Source of the DNA: Ascaris suum
Taxonomy: Eukaryota; Nematoda; Chromadorea; Rhabditida; Ascarididae
Length of the DNA: 64,000 nucleotides
Assembly (NCBI GenBank): GCA_013433145.1
Contig: CM024172.1
Span: 6,273,000 to 6,336,999 of the forward strand
Reading direction: 5' to 3'
Both the position numbers and the translations under genes were made by a program. This document shows positions 23,801 through 64,000 of the stretch, one piece after another. Position 1 is the stretch's first letter; every line of letters begins with the position of its first letter. The notes beneath the pieces were generated by a model. It worked only from the letters and a program-made list of their open reading frames with translations, did no database searches and had not been told where the DNA came from.

Positions 23801-24242
23801 AATTACTTGAATTAAGATAAGATCCGTTATTTGACTCTGTACTTGACGAGTCGTAGCGCAGCAAATAAGTGATGCAATTGCACGATCAAAAAGTGTCCAA
23901 ACAATCACAACCCGCTATACTGATGGCTGCACTCAGCGAGAAGACAATTCGAACTCTAATAATAGGAAAACAGCTACACGTGATGTGACTCCAGTTGTCG
24001 CTATTCGCGAAATGCATAATCGCGGCTCATTGGAGCCAGCGTGCAGCAAACAAGGGCTAGCCGTCTCAGCGGCACCAACAACAAGCGGAAGTGATGATGC
24101 ATCCAGCGGAAACAGATGTGCAAAAATTAGACGTTTCAATAGAACAAAGGTGACGTTGCATACATTAGAAGAAATTGAAGGCGGGGCCAGGCGGGGCAGC
24201 GGAAACTGCCCGACCAAAAATTCGGAATTCGGGTTGTGCTGA
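14488..24242 (+). CDS. Unrecognised single-pass membrane protein gene (core exons)
   Basis: Core exons: 14488 (or 14580)-14809, 17616-17710, 17806-17889, 18003-18155, 20608-20688, 22227-22286 and 23862-24242 (stop). An optional cassette lies at 18762-18818. All joins agree in phase and use GT donors and AG acceptors. The product has one hydrophobic helix (FIITIGIGCMIVAFLAVMF), then a Lys-Gly-Ser-Gly-Cys-Cys boundary where palmitoylation is plausible, then about 250 residues of acidic to Ser/Thr-rich tail with no known domain. EERR directly precedes the helix, so type I orientation is likely but not proven. Upstream exons carrying a signal sequence or ectodomain were not found with confidence; 10136-10327 is a candidate. 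The gene converges on the ferlin gene. I do not recognise the family and assign no function. Confidence 0.55.
15150..15500. repeat. AT-rich low-complexity (TAAA/TAAAA)n region
   Basis: The stretch is built from AAATA, TAAA and TAAAA units. The purest part is at about 15345-15405, where about six TAAA units are followed by six TAAAA units. Long frames on the minus strand here are artefacts of the repeat (Tyr/Leu/Phe/Ile-only translations). It lies in an intron of the unknown membrane gene. Confidence 0.85.
17437..17479 (+). other. Exon-like microexon, not phase-compatible
   Basis: A very good acceptor (TTTCTTTCCAG at 17436) and a CAG|GTATAG donor bound 43 bases. In either open phase it fails to link the exons ending at 14809 and starting at 17616, which join perfectly without it. 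It may be a cryptic or alternative exon. Confidence 0.2.
17616..17710 (+). CDS. Juxtamembrane exon of the unknown gene
   Basis: Acceptor TGTTATTACAG at 17615, donor TTG|GTAAAT after 17710, 95 bases, two bases then 31 codons. It completes the Cys-Cys pair left by the transmembrane exon and continues VHADDEGIFYDASQF and LEIDNKEKLEL, an acidic polar segment. The good splice sites and exact phase fit make this one of the best supported exons of the gene. Confidence 0.65.
17806..17889 (+). CDS. Cytosolic-tail exon of the unknown gene
   Basis: Acceptor TTTCCTTTGTAG at 17805, 84 bases, phase 0 at both ends, only 95 bases after the previous exon. It encodes RVLESETEKFTKKQYHDHYG and VSLHPNSK. The donor AAA|GTTTCT is not strong; without splicing, the frame would stop eight codons later. 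Confidence 0.6.
18003..18155 (+). CDS. Cytosolic-tail exon of the unknown gene
   Basis: 153 bases in phase 0, ending CATATG|GTATGA. It encodes HIWKQHTDEEYKDYDRIAAY, then RSSQMSEYHSIFENTIG, rich in Tyr and acidic residues. The acceptor chosen is CAGACATCAG at 18002; an alternative at 18016 (TTTTTTAAG) has better pyrimidines but the wrong phase. Confidence 0.6.
18237..18261 (+). repeat. Poly-G tract
   Basis: Eleven consecutive G residues followed by AGTTT and five more G, within an intron. Four G runs are not clearly present, so a stable quadruplex cannot be claimed. Confidence 0.7.
18762..18818 (+). CDS. Optional 19-codon cassette exon of the unknown gene
   Basis: An excellent acceptor (CTCTCCTCCCAACAG) and an AAC|GTAATG donor bound 57 bases, phase 0/0, reading SMKFVDSLFCNTFGRISKN. 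Its phase lets it be included or skipped between the exons ending at 18155 and starting at 20608. The 36-bp minisatellite begins about 30 bases after it. Confidence 0.35.
18850..19168 (+). repeat. Degenerate 36-bp minisatellite, about nine units
   Basis: About nine imperfect units of roughly 36 bases share the pattern ATGGACATCTGG...CTGGTAATCGGACAGA. Because the unit is a multiple of three, frames across it show a 12-residue periodicity (WTSGHPTGKQME, WTPEYQSDNRTE). The units have diverged and frames are interrupted, so this is best read as intronic satellite, not protein repeats. Confidence 0.8.
20608..20688 (+). CDS. Tail exon of the unknown gene
   Basis: Acceptor ATTTCCATTCAG at 20607 and donor AAA|GTAAGA after 20688; 81 bases, phase 0/0, encoding EAHRETSDEVGPRPHD and LHFTFTTSENK. 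A second phase is open but gives an Arg-rich translation that fits less well with the neighbouring exons. Confidence 0.5.
21944..22041 (+). other. Exon-like block competing with the 20608-22227 join
   Basis: Acceptor GTGTGAAGCAG and donor TCG|GTAAGC bound 98 bases. One open phase reads VDTWDLPPHSSIGHYRELHI and would join the 22227 exon in another frame. The all-phase-0 chain 20608-22227-23862 is simpler, so I leave this as an alternative exon. Confidence 0.25.
22227..22286 (+). CDS. Tail exon of the unknown gene
   Basis: Acceptor TTTTGACGCAG and a strong donor GTG|GTAAGC; 60 bases. All three phases are open. Phase 0 (LDRKTFERRPKSITLVVQHV) joins both neighbours without change of frame and gives a smooth reading into QISDAIARSKSVQ of the last exon. 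Confidence 0.5.
23862..24242 (+). CDS. Last exon of the unknown gene
   Basis: Acceptor GTCGTAGCGCAG at 23861, then 127 codons to TGA at 24240-24242. The tail is Ser/Thr/Asn-rich (SGSDDASSGNR, EDNSNSNNRKTATRD), with a basic patch (KIRRFNRTK) and the C-terminus NSEFGLC. A potential donor AAG|GTGACG near 24150 could create a second isoform that reads into exon-like sequence at 24.3-24.5 kb (donor GAAC|GTAAGT at 24486). Confidence 0.55.
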   Translation, partial: QISDAIARSKSVQTITTRYTDGCTQREDNSNSNNRKTATRDVTPVVAIREMHNRGSLEPACSKQGLAVSAAPTTSGSDDASSGNRCAKIRRFNRTKVTLHTLEEIEGGARRGSGNCPTKNSEFGLC

Positions 24243-24320
24243 GTCGATCAGGGAGGAGCCCCTGGTCAGGAGCTCAAGGTAGCTCCTGTTTTGCCGTCTG
24301 TCTTCCCATCGTCAATGTGT

Positions 24321-24414
24321 CATAATTTCTGTACACTCTTTACTGTTCGTAATATTGCACCGTCGTCACACTATCGTAACTTCTGTACCCTCTTTGCTGT
24401 TCGTAATATCGCAC
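24321..24414 (+). repeat. 40-bp direct repeat, period 54
   Basis: Two copies of about 40 bases (24321-24360 and 24375-24414) share TTCTGTAC-CTCTTT-CTGTTCGTAATAT-GCAC with few differences. They follow the stop of the unknown gene and so may lie in its 3' UTR. Confidence 0.7.
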
Positions 24415-25698
24415 GCGCTGTATTTCGCTTGTTCAACGCTACTTGTGCTGAAAATCGGGCTGCATCGCCTCAACGAATTACTGAACGTAAGTCGCAAACT
24501 CTTAAAGAAGATATTTTCTTTTTTCTTCGTTCAGTACACCAGTGATGTGCGAGGTATAAGTACGAGTGGAAATGGAAGAAAATGATCGCTTCACTAGGAA
24601 ACCTCGGCTACTGTTATGATGTTACGAATTGTCTGAAAACGGATGAATTTTTATTTCCAAAGTTTATGTCGACATACTTGCCACTGAAGAAAAACATTTT
24701 TGTATGGATTCCCATCACGTCGAATGATGTAATCGAAAAGACCAACGAATGCAAGCAGTTATCAGAGCGCTGGTTTAATTCTAACTTTTGAAAGTGTTTG
24801 CAATGTGCGCAGAAACTCGTCAAGTAATGGAATAATGTCATGAACATCAGCTCCAATCAACGAGATGTCACGAGAATAAAATTTCATTGGTTGATCGGTG
24901 AAGAAGTGGCACGTGTCTACAACGATCCAACTGGAATATGCAGACTTTGCGCGAACTAGGCGGGCTAGAAAACCGAACTCCACCAGGCGAATGCAAACTT
25001 AGCAAATGGTCTTTGAAGGATATATCGAACGCATGCGGAGGGGTTAAGGATGGCAACTAGTGATTGCAGCCACTGTAAGTCTCAAAAATGAGACTCCAGG
25101 TGAATGATAACATAATTGAGGAAGTGATAGAAATGAGCTGTGATTAACAATAAAGATGAATTCGAACTCATCAAGTAACCTTCATGGATAAGCAGACAAA
25201 ATTCTTATTGGGTCTCATAGTGATGCATATAAGCGCTAGCGTTCATTTGTTCGCATCCAGAAAGAAAAAAGGAATACAACTACAGTTTTCGGTTGGCCCG
25301 ACGAAGGGCTAAGCAAACGAACACGTCATCAACAGTTATGGAAATAGGAGCCTGATCAGCAATGAACAGACATGTACGTAACACCGCTGATATAATGTTG
25401 CTTGCATACTATTCACAGCACCTAAGTCATGTGTTGGCCATCAATTTTTGATTTTCTTTGTCGACTTCGGTTTTCAAACACATCAAATCTTCCCTTTTAA
25501 AAATGCAGAAATTTCCTGTAAATGAGTTACAACTTACTACTGGAGTACATACCGCTGCTACGGCTATTGACGTGTTTCAGGTCAGCTTCAAAGCGAAGTA
25601 CTGCCTCCAGCATTAGCGCATGGCACACAAGATTCCCCATGACTCCATAAAGGTACTTTCGTACATTGAAATAGATAGTAGCCACAGAGAGTCGCTGA

Positions 25699-25910
25699 CA
25701 TTACCGCATCCAAACAGTTATAGCTGTAAATTACTGTTGCTTCTTGAATTTATTCTATCTGCACCACCGTGTGGTTTTCAAGCCCTGTGGACATAGGTAT
25801 GTAATCGTTCGTGCAATCATGGACATGCAGTTCGACCAATCGAAGCTTCAAAGTGCTTGGAATGGCCATTTAGGTATCCTCCAAATGCAAAACGAGCAAC
25901 GTGGTAGGGA
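25699..25910 (+). CDS. Exon-like open frame, unknown
   Basis: The frame opens after a stop at 25696-25698 and reads VVFKPCGHRYVIVRAIMDMQ and KLQSAWNGHLGILQMQ before a possible donor GTG|GTAGGG near 25903. A candidate acceptor is TGTGGTTTTCAAG inside the frame. It is protein-like but matches no family I know, and no partner exon with compatible phase was found. Confidence 0.25.
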
Positions 25911-26943
25911 TGTTAGCTGTCTTAGAAACAAAAAAAGGCCTTAGGAATGAGGGTGGGTTGGGACCTATGCACTTCTTGTGACGTCATAACTTCATGAGTA
26001 ATTAGCGAATATTCTACCAAGGATCAGCGCAGTCCAGCTTCTGCTGTGATTTGTTGCACTTCCATTAAAGGTATAAATCTGTCACTCTTCGCTTAACTAT
26101 TGCTGCAGCGACTATGTTTTCAAGAAGCAGCGTTATCACCTTGATCAAGTGTGAAAAGTTGCTTTTGTGGAGCAGTTCAGCATCTCAAATGATAGCAGGA
26201 CCCAGTTTGGTGTCGCGCTATCGTCACGGAGAATCAGTTGTTTCGCGATGAACCCACGTGGAAAAAGTCGCGTCCCATTACAATTAGCGACATTTGACGA
26301 GGTGCCCTACACATCTGTACCCTTTACAGCGTAGCTGAACATCAGGAATATAACAACTTTTCTGAGAAAACTTCTAATGCATCATTCGCGACATTTTTCT
26401 GTTTGAAAATTACACGAGTTCACGAGCGACCTGAGGGCTTCTGAGAGAATTCTTATGCTGACCGGGCAGAAATCACCGTGTAATTTTGGCCCACTTCCCT
26501 CCTCCTCCTCCACTATTCTTCCTTAAAGGGAGCAACACGATATGGCAGACGAGTGAGTGGTGTCTGAAGTTAGGGAACAGATCTGATTTAAGGCGGTGAG
26601 CCTACATTAAAATCCACCCCTTATTAGAAGTGAATGGCAGGCCTTAATTAAGAGACTTTTGCACTGTTCCATACATGCCTGCATAAGACAAATATAAATG
26701 CAGCTATTAATGCCTCAGATATTTGAGAATTTGAAGTTTCGGCTCCTTCAAGCTTCTGAGATGAACATTTGCAAATATCTTCTATGTTTGTTTGGATTAT
26801 TTATTTTCGACCATCAAAAGAAATTGCGGAGTCTGCCGGCTTTGTATAAGACGTAAAGTTCGTCACTGGAGCATGGGATATGTGCTCGCTCTAATAGATT
26901 AGAAATTTTCTGAATGCGGGATCTCTTTGGTTTCCGAAATCAG

Positions 26944-27112
26944 CAAACAGAAAGTTCAACAATCAACGGAGGACGAGGAAAATCCGAACGTTGAACCCAA
27001 TCCTGCAACAGTGCGAACTACGGTTTTGCCAACGATCGCAAAATGGAAGAAAACAACTGGAAAATGCGTCGAGAAGTTACTGCAACAATATCAAAAATCA
27101 GGCCAAACTTAA
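26944..27112 (+). CDS. Terminal-exon-like block, unknown
   Basis: Acceptor GTTTCCGAAATCAG at 26943, then one base and 56 codons to TAA at 27110-27112. The translation starts acidic (STEDEENPNVEPNPATV) and ends basic (KWKKTTGKCVEKLLQQYQKS). It has the look of a C-terminal exon, but the rest of its gene was not found. Confidence 0.3.
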
Positions 27113-28514
27113 CAGTGAAATTTTGCGCAACTACATTAACTACCTATAAAACCACTGCGATTTATATTCTTACTTGCTTCATCTGGCCGAGGCGACTGTA
27201 CAATATGACACGGGCACATCGGCGTAATGCCAGATATAAAACAAAGCTCCAACTGGTTATCGAAAGTGTTGCAGCCATATCGTACTACTAATATCCTCAA
27301 GGTCTACAGGTGGTGACTAGAAGACGGAGGTGCTGACTGAAAAACACAACCATCACTGTGATTGATCATTTAGAAATCCCGACCATATCATCCAACAGAG
27401 TCAGTGGTTTATATCACTTTAAAAGAGTGAGAGAATGGAGTCTCACCAACCTGAAATTGCTTCTCTCATTGCCGCTTCATGAAAGCGAATAAATTATTAA
27501 TTAGTCGTTAGATGCCGTAGTTGGAGAAAAAATAAATTATAATCGCATTGTTCTGTGAGATGATATAAATGAAGCATTTTTAGGTACAAAGTGCACAATT
27601 ATCCCCCTTTCGAAAAATCTTTTATCAGCGCTGCTCACTCGACCACAACCGATGGCTGATAGATCACAATTGTCGCCAATTTCGCAATTTTTTATCTGTT
27701 TCCTTAATTTGCGTACAGCTCAAGATTTAACAGGAACTGCCTGACGCGAAAGAAATCGGCCAAGATTTCGCGCTTCTCGTTGAGCTCCACAATTACATTT
27801 GCCTTTGCCTAATTTCTTCAGTGTCAGCTTATGCGCTCATATTGTTGCGTTTTTCACTTCAAACTAAACAGTTGTCCAATTCACGAATGAGGATTGCGGA
27901 AGTGCAAACAAATGAAGCGGAAGAAAGTGAAATCGACTAAAGAAAGCCGCATCGAAAAAACGACTCATCACGGTGCAATCCTCCCACCGCATCTCCGCTG
28001 TCCTTTCTCGATTTGCACTCAATTCAGTGTATCAATTTCATAACTTCATCACCACAAACACATAAATAAGCAAAATAAAAGTTTCAGTAAGAAATTAAAT
28101 AAACAAATATCAAGTCGACACCTGATCATCACGACATCTAAAGCAATAATAAAACTGCATTTAAGACGTTATCATAAAATTTGTGCACAATGATAAAGCC
28201 AAGTGAAGCAATGAAAACATACTGACGTTTGAGGAAATTCGGGCAAAATTTGTGAAAAAAGCCGAAATTTCGAGACCTCCACGAACTGAATCGGAATGAG
28301 GCGAAAAAAACGTAGACATAAAATAAAAGAATCAAAGAATTAGAAAATACAAAACTTTTGGCGCTTCTCGGCCAAAATTTGCCCACCAGTAATTGACAAG
28401 CGGTCAAAGGTCACTTCTTAATATTGCGAGACTGAAAGCTAAGCGCTAAACTGGCTGGAAATAGCCATGTACCCACAACCCGTAGGCCATCACCTTTCGT
28501 TGCGATCGATTCGT

Positions 28515-28730
28515 ATCAAACAGAAAGTCACATAAATATGCGTACACATACCAGGTCCCTGGCGGTTTTTTTTTCGGGTTACATTATATGAAGCGGAAAA
28601 ACATGACATGGCGTATCTGAACCAACTAACCGCTACCTCAACAATCAGACCTCGAGCAAAGTGTTCATTCGTCATCTTATATAGGCGGTTGGGCAGCACG
28701 CGGTCGATCGTATAGGAAAACTACTTTATG
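28515..28730 (+). repeat. Dispersed repeat, copy 1
   Basis: About 216 bases match 41376-41601 in the same orientation, from ATCAAACA..AAAGTCACATAAAT to GTATAGGAAAACTACTTTATG, at roughly 90% identity by eye. No coding potential or terminal inverted repeats were seen. It is probably a member of a short interspersed or non-autonomous transposon family. Confidence 0.85.
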
Positions 28731-28924
28731 TCATGCCTCGAATTTTTCCATGTACTGGAGAAAGAATTTCAACTGCTTCTATGTGGTTTTTACAGACACT
28801 GTCTTAGACGCAATAATCCCTTCATTTATTTCCTCTCGCAAAGTGTCATAAACGATTTTAATACACCCAATACACCCATTTAATATCACAATATGCAATA
28901 TACAAGACAAAACACGCGACAAAA

Positions 28925-29301
28925 TGGAAAAAGAAACAACGAGCAAAAATAGAAACAAAGTAAATCAGAAAAATATGACGGCCCCTGCAGGGAAGGAAAT
29001 ATGCATATGATGGGACCTTCATTCCGAATCAAATCCGCAAAATACACCGACCTGCTGGAAAAAGTTCTGTCTGGCGAAGCCCGCAGGGAAGCAGCACTTA
29101 TAGCCTCAAATGGAAAAGAGTGCAATACAAATAGAAATTAAAACAGAAAACGATGAAAAATGCATACAGCGTGCAATCCGACTTCCCTCTAATATGTTGA
29201 AGAAGGAAAATTATGTTATAGCAGCAAGAGATACCACTAAAATACAAAAGTGGACTCTAGAAAGAATTAACAGAGGAACTGTTCCATACAGCATTCGTTG
29301 A
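28925..29301 (+). pseudogene. Decayed coding-like stretch with frame changes
   Basis: Three successive frames look protein-like: about 28925-29008 (MEKETTSKNRNKVNQKN), then 29009-29140 (FRIKSAKYTDLLEKVLSGEA, RREAALIASNGKE), then 29110-29301 (SAIQIEIKTENDEKCIQ, DTTKIQKWTLERINRG). The frames abut or overlap without splice sites, as in a gene or transposon fragment with small deletions. The family is unknown. Confidence 0.3.
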
Positions 29302-29716
29302 GAAACTAGCGGCGAAAACCACATCACAGAAAGAGAAAGCAGTGAGGTATCGATGAACGACAGCGAAGCACCGACAGAAACATCAAGTGGAAGATAGGGA
29401 GCGTAATGCAGTGAGTGCAAAAACGCCTAAGTCGACTTCACCTCTGCAACGGCCAGAGATAGGCGACGCGAACCGAAACTAGCTGACACCGATAACAAAG
29501 AAAGAATGTCAGTTCCTTTTCCCCCGACTCAGAGGGTAGCACTGCATCATACATTACTCCACTAATGTCACACAGGTTTTCGAGCCTGCGTAAGCATCTT
29601 ATACTCGAAGATAGACGTATTCTGTATTGACTGTTCTATTTGGATGGTCACCAAATAAAGATTGCAACTGCTGAGCATAACGAATGGAATGTCTCCGAGG
29701 AATTCTCATATGGTAT

Positions 29717-64000
<34,284 letters not shown>

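Larger units (their letters stand above)
24243..29716. other. Gap between convergent genes
   Basis: The stretch separates the stop of the plus-strand membrane gene from the stop of the minus-strand ferlin. It holds exon-like pieces (25699-25910, 26944-27112), a decayed coding stretch (28925-29301) and one dispersed-repeat copy (28515-28730). No complete gene could be assembled. AT-rich unremarkable sequence fills 27.3-28.5 kb. Confidence 0.5.

Overview
This is eukaryotic (animal) DNA, most probably from a nematode. The reasons are: short coding exons split by introns of about 0.1-3 kb; TTTCAG-like splice acceptors; a gene start 8 bases after an acceptor-like TTCTAG with no upstream exon, as expected of spliced-leader trans-splicing; and a fer-1-type ferlin. 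A clade V parasitic (strongylid-like) worm would fit the long introns, but the sequence alone cannot name the species. There are no bacterial operons, rRNA, tRNA or CRISPR arrays that I can see.

Layout. 1-3356: no supportable gene. 3364-6232 (+): a complete three-exon NEDD8 gene of 77 codons whose alignment to the family needs no gaps. 6.2-10 kb: scattered coding-like remnants. About 10.1-24.2 kb (+): an unrecognised gene for a membrane protein with one transmembrane helix, a membrane-side Cys pair and a long tail; seven core exons join with matching phases. A 36-bp minisatellite lies in one of its introns. 24.2-29.7 kb: the gap between this gene and the ferlin, with one copy of a dispersed repeat and several exon-like or decayed stretches. 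29,717-64,000 (-): the 3' part of a large ferlin gene, 22 exons in the window. The N-terminal exons lie beyond the right edge. The 21 complete exons sum to 3,432 bases and stay in one frame to the stop, and with the partial edge exon they give about 1,148 residues: DysF region, C2D, C2E, C2F, C2G and a C-terminal transmembrane anchor.

Ferlin introns hold two long (TAA)n/(TTA)n arrays in opposite orientation, a second copy of the dispersed repeat, a perfect palindrome, and on the opposite strand at 45.6-47.2 kb a set of phase-compatible exons that may be a nested gene.

The unknown membrane gene and the ferlin are convergent (tail to tail). I see no evidence that the genes form one pathway: NEDD8 is the cullin modifier, ferlins act in calcium-linked membrane fusion, and the third gene has no recognised family. 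All splice sites are read by eye and have no transcript support.
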